A stretch of DNA of 64,000 nt from Meghimatium bilineatum (taxonomy: Eukaryota > Mollusca > Gastropoda > Stylommatophora > Philomycidae): positions 19,720,173 to 19,784,172 of the forward strand of contig CM067311.1 in NCBI GenBank assembly GCA_034231615.1, given 5' to 3'. Positions 45,075 to 55,790 of the stretch are shown one piece after another. The position numbers and the translations under genes are program-made. The stretch's first letter is position 1, and every line of letters begins with the position of its first letter. The notes beneath the pieces were generated by a model. It was not told the DNA's origin. It made no database searches and saw only the letters and a list, made by a program, of their open reading frames with translations.

Positions 45075-46027
45075 ATCTCGGCGATACAACGGAGTTCAGC
45101 TAGCTGGGGGTGCCACACAAGACTTATAGATTTAAAATAGACGACAAGGGCTACTACACTCGAGTAGCAATCTACCATCCTGAAGACGATGAATGGGATA
45201 TTCAGCTCGAGATATGGCGTGCGGCTGCCTACATGGAGCACAATCATATGCTAGTGCCTCTCGAGAATCTGGGCACGTGTCTCGTTTCGTACCAGGCATG
45301 CAAAGTGCTGATCTGACAGGATAAAACCACCAGTGTTTCTTATAAATCGTTTTTGAAAGTCATCAGTCTCAAGACCCTTATTTATGGCGCGCAGGTGACA
45401 GAGACCACACCCAGTGTCAGATTTGGCATGAAGGCGGTCACCGAATTTGACACCGATCTGCTTAATCTAGTCAAACCGCCACCAGTGTCAACAATATACC
45501 TCGAACTAGTAATTCTGTCAGCCCCCCCCCCCCCCCGGACAGAACCTGTTTCTGTCCTTGCGGGCATTTCTGTCTAATGGCCATCAGTCGCCATATTTCG
45601 CCATATGTCATAAATTATGGGGCCAATGTGAAGAGGTAGGCACGCAACAGCTCTGAATATTTCTGTTGAGCTCAAAGATGTCGGGGTGGACAAGATCACT
45701 TTTGGTATGACTTGGGTCTTTGTCCGGCTGTTCTCGTCAGCCCGGTCAGCGCCTCTTGTATTGAGCATCTCATCTCCCAGTTGAAGGCATGAGTGCCTGC
45801 CAATAGTATTCACAATGTTGTATCCAAAAGTTGGACCAAAGTTTCCGTCTCGCACGCAATAGCTAGATTGATAATTTCCTGACTAAAGAAATTAAAGAAA
45901 GACGTACATTCTAGAAAAAATATTAACGCGTTATGATTGTAGCTCAAGGCATAAGCACTGGTGCTGGAATTACTGCGCTCGGCATGGAGACTGTCGGAAT
46001 TCCCCTAATGGTAACTGGGTGGGAGCT
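45075..46027. repeat. Segment duplicated at 62332-63246, with element ORFs
   Basis: Starts ATCTCGGCGATACAACGG, ends ACTGGGTGGGAGCT. The plus frame 45110-45316 (PHKTYRFKIDDKGYYTRV, DEWDIQLEIWRAAAYMEHNH) ends in TGA; 45353-45577 continues in the same frame. The minus frame 45574-45855 (IPKVILSTPTSLSSTEIFRA) is also open, so the coding strand there is unresolved. Near 45933 MIVAQGISTGAGITALG starts a glycine-rich frame. A C run at about 45523-45535 interrupts. Copy 1 has 30 bp (about 45963-45992) missing from copy 2. Confidence 0.7.
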
Positions 46028-46084
46028 TTTCCCAGCATAGTGCTTCTAGATCTGTGGGCTAGATGTTTCTTTCTGGTATTTTCG

Positions 46085-47900
46085 TGCGATAGAATGCAGA
46101 GTAATTCATCATCATTAAGTGCCGTCTCCGCAACGAAGTGTGGCTGCAACGTATCTCCAACATCTCCTGTCTCTTGTCTTAGTGGTGCACTCTGCTAGAC
46201 TGTAACCTGCCCATCGTGTGATGTTACTCTCCCACTTGTATCTCTGCCTACCTCTTGCTCGCTTCCCTTTGACTTTACCTTCAAGTAAGGCCTTCCATAC
46301 GGTGTCATGTATTTTAATGTGTCCAAAGTATTTTATTTGCCTGATCTTTATTTCTCTTGTAGTTCTTTCTTCATATTGTCGTAAGCACCTCTTTATTTGT
46401 TTTCTTTTCTTTCCATGATGTTCTCCGTATTCTTCTATATACCCACATCTCAAAGGCATTAATTTTGCCTTCTAATTGTTTATTTAGTGTCCATGTTTCT
46501 GAGCCATACATTAATATGGAATAGATGTAGCATTTTATAATTCTCATTTTTAACTTGTTTGTAATTTGTTTAGATATTAATAATTTCCTCATGTCATTGA
46601 AGGTACTTTTAGCCATTCCTATTCTCCTTTTAACTTCTGTTTCACATCTGCCATCATTTGTGACTATGTGTTCAAGATATTGATACTGTTTTACTTGTTG
46701 TAGTTTCTCTCCCTGTATGTTTATGTTTACCTCCTGTTCTGTGTCTTTGCTGATTATAATGGTTTTTGTTTTTTCGATATTTATATCCAGTCCATATTCA
46801 TTACTTGATTTATTGACTTGATCTATTAGTCTTTGTAGTTCATGTTCACTTTCTCCCAAAAGAACAGTGTCATCTGCATATCTAAGGTTGTTTATTATTT
46901 TCCCATTGATCTTGAGTCCTGGTATTTCTATTATATTTTTAAAGATATTCTCTGTGTAGATATTAAATAGGCTTGGTGATAAAATGCATCCTTGTCTTAC
47001 CCCTCTTCTTATTTCTATGTATGGAGAGTAGCTGTTTTCACACCTTATTGATGCAGTTTGTTCCCAATATATATTTCTAATCAGTCTGATGTCTTTTCCA
47101 TCTATGCCTATTTCTTGAAGACATTTGATTAATTTTTCATGTTGGACTCTGTCAAAGGCCTTGCTGTAGATGAAGCAAGTATAGATACTTTTTTGGACTT
47201 CTATATATTTATCTATCACTAGCCGGATACTCAATATAGCTTCTCTGGTTCCTTTGTTTTTCCTAAAACCGAATTGTTCTTCACAGACCTCCATGTCTAT
47301 CTTGTTCTTAATTCTTTCATGTATTATTTTTAGAAGTATTTTAGTTAGATAACTCCTTAGACTTATTCTTCTATATTCGGTACAGTCCACAGCCCTGGGC
47401 TTCTTAGGTAGTGGTATGAATATTGATGATGTTAGGTCTTTAGGTATGTGGCCTGATTCATATATGTCATTGCAAAGTGCTGTGATAGTATCTACGCCAA
47501 ACTCATTTAGAGTTTTTATTATATGTCTGCTGTTATGTTGTCCGAGCCTGCAGCCTTTCCACATTTTATTGAATTTAGTGCATGTTCTACTTCTGATTTC
47601 AGTATTGCTGGTCCATCATTGTTGTTCTAACATTCCATGTTCCTATTCTAATATGTTGTTTCCTAAACTTTAGATGTTGTTGATCCGTTGCTTGGCTTTG
47701 GGGTGTACGTGGTAAGGTCCCAGTCTTTTCCACGGTGGTCAGCCAATATTCATTATTATGCCCAGAACGTGCCTCTTGTGCGCCACACACTTTTTGCTGT
47801 TTCACCGTTTGAGCCGATGATCCATTTGGATTCCTCCGCCTCGCGTGCCGTCACAGACTTTTTTTTCTAGGGATGGACATTCCCAATTGTTGACTTACGG
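46085..47900 (-). pseudogene. RTE-3 LINE with internal deletion of the endonuclease
   Basis: Minus strand. The N-terminus at 47805-47640 reads HIRIGTWNVRT, the start of an RTE endonuclease, but within about 30 bp it passes into the RT leader. A single 397-codon frame (46371-47564) then gives SIFIPLPKKPRAVDCTEYR, EQFGFRKNKGTREAI, GVRQGCILSPSLFNIY, NLRYADDTVLLGES (YADD intact) and YGSETWTLNKQL. The C-terminus (46115-46459) has IKYFGHIKIHD and TKTRDRRCWRYVA, followed by an ATGATGA tail. About 1.2 kb of endonuclease is lost between intact ends. CFIYSKAFDRVQH lacks one residue of the usual motif (FIDYSKAFD). Confidence 0.92.
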
Positions 47901-48045
47901 TTGTCTCTTTGCGAAGAAATTCTACGTTGTGAACGTAGCCATTAACTGGAGTAGTCGAGATTCCATTTTTTTGTCTGTATCGAAGATAGGGAGTTCGCGA
48001 GTCGGAACAACTTGAATGATATTCGCTATATTAATTGGTATGCTG

Positions 48046-48170
48046 CCCCCCCCCCCCCCCCCAGCTGTTCTCGGTGACTCGAGTACATAGTTTAAATGTC
48101 TTGACAAAATGGAAGGCGATTCGGTGCCGCTGGAATGGACTTGGTTCAGTTACCGTTATTCTCATGAATG
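48046..48170 (-). repeat. RepA partial copy, next to poly-C run
   Basis: TTCTCGGTGACTCGAGTACA and GATTCGGTGCCGCTGGAATG match the complement of RepA at 59.0-59.2 kb, with the middle part missing. A run of about 16 C at 48046-48062 directly precedes it. Confidence 0.75.
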
Positions 48171-48199
48171 ATGCTTAGTACTGGCTTGTTAGAGTTCTC

Positions 48200-49150
48200 G
48201 TCTTCGAACATACTATCACTTCTTCCTTGTTTGTTCATCTCTATCGTGCTAGTATATATTTCTAGTATATACTGTATTTGTTTCTGTCCTGTCTTGTATG
48301 CTTCCTTATTTTCTTGATGATTTCTTTGTATTTGCTGTGATTTGCAGTATAATGCATTGTTTTCATTTGTCTTTTTTCTTCACTTTGAGAATTTCATAAG
48401 ATTTTGTGCTATAGAAACAATAATATATCTTGCGTAGTTGGCTAGTTCATTGGATACTGCGAGAAGTATTTCAAGTTTGCTGTGAACTTGGTTGCTATAT
48501 TCTGCTGGTATTTTGTTGATGTCAAAGCGGATGGATCTAGCACCTTTTATTTTTTTTTTTTAAGCTTTATTTTTACATCCGCCATGAGAAGTTCATGGTC
48601 TGAGTCACAGTCGGAACTCTTACGGGTCTTGGCGCATATAATGCTTGATCACCATCTGTGTTGGATTAAGATGTAAACTATTTGATTTATTGTCTTGCCA
48701 TCTGGTGATGTCCACGTGAATAGTCGTCTAGCGTGTTGTTGGAATACAGTGTTTGTGATTGTCAAGTTGTCTATGCAAAAATCTGCTAGTCGTTGTTCTC
48801 TTATTCCTTTGGCCGATAGCAAAAGGTCATACTGCATGTCTTTCTTCCCGTGCGCTTCGTAGTCCAACCTTTGCATTTAAATCCACCATTACTATTTTAA
48901 TGTCTTGTTTTGGTGTTTTATTTATTGTCTTTTGTGGATCGTCATAAAATGTGTCTATTTCTTCGTCTTCTGCTACTGGTGTTGTTGCATATACCTATGT
49001 TTGAATGTTGGTACCTTTCCACCAGTTGTGATGTGTCCTTGGCAAGCACATCTATGTTCACATATCCCTATATTGTCTGTCTAATCGTCTCATTTCGCTT
49101 TCTACAGTAGGCCTATGTTGTTTTCCCGTTTACGTTCCATGAGGCAAATC
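48200..49150 (-). pseudogene. RTE-like LINE endonuclease and linker remnant
   Basis: The minus ORF 48649-48876 contains EQRLADFCIDNLTITNTVFQ and RLFTWTSPDGKTINQIVYIL (shown as two parts), the C-terminal half of a CFDP2-like RTE endonuclease. Upstream, near 48900-48990, EDEEIDTFYDDPQKTI fits the preceding part. The linker at 48200-48640 is decayed. RT is not attached. Confidence 0.8.
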
Positions 49151-49164
49151 TAATTATTTTCTTA

Positions 49165-49575
49165 ACGTGGATACTTTCAACAGAAATGGAGGCTTTTGAA
49201 AATAAATGCTACAGACAAATACTACATATCAATTACACAAAACCAACATATACGTGAGATGCAAAATAAATAATCTTGCAAGCCAACAAGAATATTTCAT
49301 GGCAATGGTAAAGGCGTCGCAAACTTGTGTGATTTAGTCTTAATGAGGGCACGATTCTCTTTTCAAAAAATCTTGCAGGAAACAATTGAGGCTGGAAGAA
49401 GATGAGATAAAAGGAAAGTATGGATTGATAATATTAAAGACATGACAGGATTAAGATCACACAAACAAAAAACTGATAACAGAGAGGCGTGGCGAAATTT
49501 TTTTGTCGATGTTTCAGAGTGACGCCCCTACGGTCCTGTAGGGTTGTGGGTTTTATGATTCAATTTCAATTGTCT
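49165..49575 (+). pseudogene. RTE-1-like LINE 3' end remnant
   Basis: TEMEAFENKCYRQILHINYT corresponds to the AFEYKCYRRILRISY segment of RTE-1. The later ETIEAGR..., RREAWRNF and the end CGGTCCTGTAGGGTTGTGGG parallel the RTE-1 terminus (compare 3340-3640). Frames are broken. Confidence 0.7.
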
Positions 49576-49799
49576 TGGACAATCTAATAGTCTATGCTTT
49601 GCACGCGAATATGACAAGTTATCAATATTATTCCTACAAAGTCCTTGATCAATATGCTCTATTCACTTTCCCATGTTCTCTTTAACTGCACAAGTTTTCT
49701 GTTTCATTAGTGGTTTCTCTAGTGGGTCATTTATGCAAAATATGGAGTAGATAATGCACATAGCAGTAGTATAAAAATATCTATGCATCTATGTAGTAC

Positions 49800-50445
49800 A
49801 AACTATCTATGCATTATTTCCATTGGCAACACACGGTTGTGAGGCATGGACACCCCTTAGCTGCGGACGTATTCTTTAGGATATGATGAAATGTCACTCT
49901 TATTTTGCAAAGATCCTTCTCTTATCTTCCCAGGGGAAAAATCGAGCTGGCATCTTATAATAAAGTATTCAGATGAATTATTTCCCTTGGAAACTAATTA
50001 GAAGAAGATCTCAGCAAAATGGCAACAACAACTCATCATATCTTTAAGGATACCTCCGCAGCTAAGGAATTTAAAAGAAACAATAGCAAAGAGAATAGCT
50101 GCTTTCGAAATGAGATGCTACGGAAGAATTTTATGTATATCATGGACAGCTAACAAGCCTAATCAAAAAGTGTTAAGATCAATAAACGTTGAAGAGGGCT
50201 GGCTCATTAAAATAATATTGACAAGAAAGCTGTCGTTTTTTTGGTCATATAAATGGAATAATTAATAGCTGAAGGCGGAGTTAACACCAACAGGAGAAGA
50301 GGGCCCCTAAATACAGTGCCGTGATATATCAAATTACTTAAGAATGTCTCTAGCTGCGGCAGATCAACTCACCCAGAATCACAGAGTACTCAGAATCAAT
50401 AGGGGAATAAAACCACATTCTGGAAAGAATTTGTCACATGATGAT
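49800..50445 (+). pseudogene. RTE-like LINE C-terminal remnant
   Basis: THGCEAWTPLS near 49850 and AFEMRCYGRILCISW...NQKVLRSIN near 50100-50190 match the C-terminal RTE region (YGCEAWTL, AFEMRCYRRIL). No continuous frame. It lies just before the presumed last host exon. Confidence 0.7.
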
Positions 50446-50599
50446 GACTGGCACATATCTTTATCTACATGTCCAGAGTGCTGTGAAGAAAATCAATAAA
50501 GATTTATTCTCTTGCATTAAAAAAAAAAATTATAATATATTTCATTAACTCATCTTTTCAAAATTGAATATCTGACTAATTATACCTTTCTCTTATCAG

Positions 50600-51052
50600 A
50601 AAACTCATCATGCACAGTTTCAAGTGTACTTATATCCGAAGGGCCACTTTTCCACAATATCTTTGTATGGTAATTTCATGGGACGGCAGAATGATAATGT
50701 GACTCTGAAAATTATTCGACAGAACTTACCATATATGTTGAGTACTGCTACCGATGGTAACAAGCAGTACCCTCCCATGCTTGTTGAAGCAACTCTTCAG
50801 CTGTACAGCAAGAAGAAGGAGCTGAGATTTGTTGGACTGACCATCACTCAAGCCCACATCTTTACCCACAAGAGTCCAGATCTTGTGCTTGAAAATGTCT
50901 TGGATTTGGCAAGGTTAAAGAGTGAGGATTCTCCATTTATTGTGGAAGGATCATTGTCTGGTGCAGTTTTTATCAAGATCCAGCAGGTTGGTGATCACCT
51001 AGTCGAAGGAGAATGCAGTAGAGATGTGGTAGTAGGTAACATAGTCCAGTAA
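50600..51052 (+). CDS. Probable last coding exon of host BTB-BACK protein
   Basis: Acceptor TTCTCTTATCAG (ends 50599) after a T/C-rich tract, then 150 open codons to TAA at 51050-51052. It translates as KTHHAQFQVYLYPKGHFSTI, LYGNFMGRQNDNVTLKII, LRFVGLTITQAHIF and VEGSLSGAVFIKIQQVGDH: alternating hydrophobic strands, as in a beta-sandwich C-terminal domain. No transposon family fits. Link to the exon at 20902-21073 rests on strand, proximity and my recall that BTBD17-like proteins have a BACK domain followed by such a domain. Phase disagrees: the upstream exon ends one base into a codon, while this exon starts in phase 0, so another exon must lie between or the pairing is wrong. The last about 12 codons fall in a minisatellite. 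Confidence 0.6.
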   Translation, partial: KTHHAQFQVYLYPKGHFSTISLYGNFMGRQNDNVTLKIIRQNLPYMLSTATDGNKQYPPMLVEATLQLYSKKKELRFVGLTITQAHIFTHKSPDLVLENVLDLARLKSEDSPFIVEGSLSGAVFIKIQQVGDHLVEGECSRDVVVGNIVQ

Positions 51053-51480
51053 AGATGGCCTGTGAACTATGTCATCAGACCATCATACAACTTTGTTTAG
51101 TCAAGTAGATATAACATCTGTGAACTATGTCATCAGACCATCATACAACTCAACATAGTCCAGTAGAGATGATATCAATGAACTATGTAAACTATCATAA
51201 TCCAGTAGAGATGACATCAATGAAATATGCCATCAGACTATCATACAACTTAACATAGTCTAGTAGTCTCAACATTATCTATGAACTATGTCATCAGTAC
51301 ATCATACAACTTCACATAGTTTAGTAGAGAAGAAAGCTAATAACTATGACTTCATGCTATCAGAAACATAACATAGTTTAGTACAAAAGAAAGCTATGAA
51401 CTATGACTTCATATTGTCAGAAACAGCACAGTTTTCTAGAGATGAAAACTATGAAACTATGTCATCAGTGGAAAAGAGAC
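51030..51480. repeat. Degenerate ~60-bp minisatellite at 3' end of host exon
   Basis: Repeated units contain AACATAGTCCAGTAGAGATG and GAACTATGTCATCAGAC-type phrases with drift and deletions; at least six are recognisable, with weaker traces to about 51900. The first unit overlaps the stop codon of the exon. Confidence 0.85.
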
Positions 51481-51529
51481 AGTTAAATTATGATTTCATA
51501 CTATTATAAAAAATGTCTTCATGTGGACA

Positions 51530-51740
51530 CCAGACTTGAAAAGAAAACCGGGAAGACCAAAAAAATGCCCAGGAGAACATTTAAGAATGAATTAAAATCA
51601 ACAGGCATAAATGCACAAGACCTGTATTCCTTGGCAACTGACCGACATAGGCATGGAGAAATATGACATTTGCCCTATCTAAATGGTAAAAATCTAACCT
51701 TGGCAAAAGAAGAACTAACTGACTGTGTCATAATCATGTG
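51530..51740 (+). pseudogene. Short RTE-type C-terminal remnant
   Basis: KRKPGRPKKMPRRTFKNELK and DLYSLATDRHRHGEI resemble the end of RTE polyproteins (KR..GRP..RW..DI...LA.DR..WR). Very short. Confidence 0.45.
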
Positions 51741-52569
51741 AATAAGAGATTTTTGAACTGTGATACCAGACTGTCATAAGCATTAACATTGTCCAGTATA
51801 GAATGGATCTATCAGTTCAGATTGTTATACAACCTAACATTGTTCTGTGTAGAAGAGGTCTATGACTTCAGACTTTCATAAGAATTATTATAATATAGTA
51901 GTCCAGAGACTTCCAGTTAATGGCGTGGGATGGCAGTTACTATCCTGCTTGCCCAAATGGAAGTAAAATTTGGTATTTCAGTGCATTCTAAATGGAATAC
52001 TGTCAAATTCTGACTATAAGCCCATCTGATAATAGGCCGATGGAGTACATTCAGGACCCTTAAAGTTTCCAAAATATAAGGTCCGTTTATAGACTGACAT
52101 CCCATAAACGTAACATTGCCAGTAATACCGAACTTCCTCATCGTAAGAATGAACAGGCATGCTAAATGGAAATTACCTGGTAACATACACTTTTGCAGCT
52201 GTAAGATAAGGGCATTCCTTTCATTTGCCTCACATTACTTGAATTAAAGAATCAAGAATGAAAGGCCACTGTATTCTGGGAACAATACATAAAAGACAGT
52301 ACCGTTCTGCCTTCCCAAACTACTACTATATACGGTTTAGGACGTGGTGAAACTTTGGAACATCAGATCATACTTTCCTGAACAAATTGTTTGTGTTGGG
52401 TGTTGCGATGTTATGACACCTCAATGAATTTAGTGAATAGTAATTACTACATAATTATTTTGTTAGCGGACAGTAAAGCCTAAGCAAGAAACAAGAGGAT
52501 GAAAGAAAAACACCGGTCGACAAATGGGCGCCTTTAGTACTCTTTAATAGATACAGAAGAATTTGAACT
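51741..52569. other. No gene recognised
   Basis: A minus-strand ORF of 89 codons (51917-52186) has no recognisable motif and overlaps minisatellite-like sequence. Nothing else seen. Confidence 0.35.
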
Positions 52570-52656
52570 TTGTGACCCGTAGGGTCAAGTAAGGAATCAA
52601 TTACGGGGGAATTTTACTAAAAAATGTCTGATATGTTGGGCACGTGTAGAAAAATG
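52570..52656. repeat. Minisatellite flank left of RNH-A copy
   Basis: AGGAATCAATTACGG...GGAATTTTACTAAAAAATG followed by one 30-bp unit with TGATATGTTGGGCACGTGTAG. The same order occurs at about 55655-55730 on the other side of the LINE. Confidence 0.85.
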
Positions 52657-55617
52657 TCTTCTTCTTCTTCTTTCGTTCACTTGAAACATGTCTATATCTG
52701 TAATTCTCCTTAATAAAACTCACTGTCTTTTGTAGTTCATACAGTGTCCCATAGAGTTTTGATTCCAGTGTTGTTTCCTCTGGCCAATATGTCTGCCTCA
52801 GCGTTTCATGCTCAGAACACTCTTGAAGTATATGTTTCGCACTCTGTGCTGCCTGTCCACATGTACACATGGCTGTGTTGCCAATCTTGAACTTTGTATA
52901 CATGTGACTGCGGAGTCGGTTGTGTCCTGTTCTGAGACGTAGAATTATAACTTGTTCTGGTCTGTTCATAATATGATAGTCATCTTGTGTTGGTGTTTGT
53001 GGCTTTCTTATTGACTTGATCATCTGTTTTTTCTGATGGTAGGTGATTGGTATATCTGGTTGGTCTTCGGCAGCACCTTCCTTAGCCAGCTGGTCTGCTT
53101 TTTCATTTCCTGGTATTCCACAGTGAGAGGGTATCCACTGCATGGTTACCCTATACTGGTAAGACAATTCGCTAAGTAGTTTTTTCAAGTCTGTTAGTTT
53201 TTCAGACTGGAGAGCTTGAAGCACTGACCTTGCATCTGTCAGGAATACCACAGGCTGTAGGTCAGAGTTGGAGTTCAGCAGTTTTTTAGCTGCCACACTA
53301 ATTGCCTGGATTTCTGCATCATAATTATTGCAGAATTTTCCTGTCGGTGTTCTGATTGTATCTCTAGTCTTATGTGGATATTCTATATATACACCTGCAC
53401 CTCCATTCCTCACGGCATTCTGTGCTGACCCATCTGTGTATACTCTGACCCATATATCTTGTGGATATTCCTCATCCAGGAAACTGAGGGTGACTGTCCT
53501 TCGCTGCACACTGTTCTGTTCGTCCACGCTTAGTATTCCTTTCACATGGGTCTGAATGTATATTGGCATTCCATGTCTTTCACTCCACGGGGTTTGTTCT
53601 GGTACAGGCCTTAATGGGCTGTCAACTTCAGGTAGGTCTGTAAGTTGTCTGCAGAGTCGTTTAGCTTGATGGATAAAGCTGCTTCTTTTCAGTCGTCCCA
53701 TTGCTAGATTTAGGAATCTTTCCTTCATTGGATGACTTGGCATACACTGAAACTTTTCTGCCTGAATTAGTACCTGAATTTTGTGTCTCTGCGTTCGCCA
53801 AGTGTTTGCATTCTTCCCATTTTCTGCATCTCTGCTATGGGTGTTGATTTCATTGCTCCCAACATTATTCTAAGTGCCTGGTTTTGCACTTTATCTAGAT
53901 CTTGTAATGTGGTGTTTGATGCAGGACACCACGCAGCTGAACCATATTCCAGGTGTTGTCTTATGCCTTGCTGGTAAACTTTACTGAGTATATTCCCACT
54001 GGCTCCCCATGTGGTTCCACTTAGTTTTCTCAGGATAGCTAACTTCCTCCTGGCTTTTGTTGTTGCTTTGTTTATGTGCTACTTCCATGTCAGTTTAGCA
54101 TCAAAAGTAACTCCGAGGTATGTGGGTTGTTTGTCTTCTTTCAAGAGATCTCCATCTATTTTGATATGACCGGCTTTTTGTTTTGGTGAGAGGGTAAAAA
54201 GTGTAGTGCTGCACTTATCTGTGTTAATGCTGACGCACCATCTATTAGCCCATAAGGTTAGGGCATCGATAGCTCTTTGTATTTGTTTAGTGGCCACTGT
54301 CGCATGTTCTTCTGTGCACCAGATCACCAGGTCGTCAGCATACATTGCCACTTTGATCCCGTGTGGTAGTTCAGCAACTAGGTCATTGATGTAAACCAAG
54401 AAAAGTGTGGGCGACAGGACTCCTCCCTGGGGGACTCCATGACGCAGTAGAACCTTCTTGCTCTTGCGACCATCTAATTGTACCCTGGCTCTTCTATTAT
54501 GCAGGTATGCTTTTACCCATTTGTACATTCTTGAGCTAACCCTGCAATTTCGCAATTTCTTTAGGAGCCCTTCTTTCCAGACCTTATCAAGTGCTTTTCT
54601 GAGGTCTATCCATGCTGCTAGTACCAGTTTCTTATCTTGGAAGGCATCCTCAATCTCTTGGGGATGATCTTCAGTAGAATAGCACTGTCTGAAACCTGCT
54701 TGCTGTGATACCAGAAGGTTTTCACTTTCAAGGTACCACTGCATCCTAAGATTGATAATGCGTTCCATTGTTTTGCATAGACAGCTTGTGAGGCTGATGG
54801 GCCTGTAGTTGGAGACTGTGTTGCCATCTTTTCCTGATTTGAGGAGTGGTATCATTATTGCTTCTCTCCACGCCTGTGGTACATTACCCGTGGACCAGCT
54901 TGTATTAAAGATCTGCAGTAGCTTTGCTCTTGCTGCAATTCCCAGGTTTCTAATCATTTCATTGGACACTCCATCAGCTCCAGGGGACTTTTTCATTTTC
55001 AATTTGGATATTGCATGCTCCAGTTCTCTCATTGTGATTGGTGCCTCCATGACTTCAGGTATAGGTTCGCCTTGTCCAATGTTTTGCTGGATCTCTCGAA
55101 CCTCCTGCTGTTTGTCTGGGCTGACTTTGACGTTATTGTCTTCTGCAAAGGAATCAGCTGCATGTTTACCTGTTAAAATGTTTCTATCTTTATAAAGTGT
55201 GATCCTGGTATTTCTCCCTGTACCTTCATCATTTAGTTGTTTTACAAGTTTCCATAATTTCCTAGTATCTCTTTCTAGGTTCAGCGACTCTGTTTTTTCT
55301 TTCCAGCTACTCCGTCTGGCTTGTAACTTGGCTCTTTGAAATTTAGCCTTTGTTTGCTGATATTTGTTGTGATGTTCTTGGCTAGGTCTGTTCTCAGCCT
55401 GCTGTCTAGATGTTTCCATCTCATTTTGCAGCTTTTCCAGTTCATTCCAGTAGGGTTTGTAGTTTTTGCGTGCCCCCCTGGGTATGGTTTTACTAGCAGC
55501 ATGTAGTATACATCTATTAAATTCACTCACTGCTCTATTGATGTCTTTGTCCAAGTTCATGTCCTTAGCTAGAACACTGGTTAAATGCTGGTACATTTTC
55601 CAGTCTGCCCTCTTATA
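52657..55617 (-). mobile_element. RNH-A LINE copy, 5'-truncated, well preserved
   Basis: Minus strand, from just after the endonuclease (KRADWKMYQHLTS) to the GAA tail. Frame 1 (54079-55596, 505 codons) is RT with SPGADGVSNEM, AAWIDLRKALDKVW, GVPQGGVLSPTLFLVYIND and MYADDLVIWC; it ends at a TAG where other copies have CAG. Frame 2 (52601-53743) holds RNase H (VYTDGSAQN, NYDAEIQAIS, VFLTDARSV, IPSHCGIPGNEKADQLA) and the zinc segment. Between them lie the thumb region and a 5-bp insertion near 53772. A small deletion removes about five residues after STEDH. Target duplication is about 12 bp (AGAAAAATGTCT on both sides). This is the least decayed RNH-A copy, but it is inactive. Confidence 0.95.
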
Positions 55618-55790
55618 GAAAAATGTCTGATATGGTGGGCACTTGGATTCCCAAGTAGGGAATCAATTAGGGAGGAATTTTACTAAAAAAATGTCTGATA
55701 TGTTGGGCACGTGTAGAAAAATGTCTGATATGTTGGGCACGTGTAGAAAATGTCTGATATGTTGGGCACGTGTAGAATACAGATATAGAC
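55618..55790. repeat. 30-bp minisatellite right of RNH-A copy
   Basis: Four units of about 30 bp with AAATGTCTGATATGTTGGGC and ACGTGTAGA, the first one diverged and followed by GGAATCAATTAGGGAGGAAT. It is one locus with 52570-52656, split by the LINE. Confidence 0.9.

Larger units (their letters stand above)
42827..46080. mobile_element. Maverick/Polinton-like integrase block (decayed)
   Basis: A block with higher GC than its surroundings and coding-like frames on both strands: two overlapping plus-strand frames at 42827-43262, an integrase pseudogene on the minus strand, a minus ORF, and plus-strand frames in a segment that is duplicated at 62332-63246. Integrase type and opposing compact frames suggest a Maverick/Polinton or related virus-like element. 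No DNA polymerase B, packaging ATPase, protease or firm capsid gene is visible. Limits are approximate: the left edge abuts RNH-C, the right edge RTE-3. Confidence 0.55.

Noticed and set aside
44786-45247. 153-codon minus-strand ORF
   Set aside because: It crosses the boundary of the duplicated segment, has no recognised motif and opposes a plus frame with better protein-like composition; left unassigned.
45110-45316. Host exon
   Set aside because: The same sequence occurs at 62367-62573 with shared stops and neighbours of element type, so it belongs to the mobile block.
54809-55195. 128-codon plus-strand ORF
   Set aside because: Shadow of the RNH-A reverse transcriptase on the minus strand; the same shadow appears at 14774-15130.
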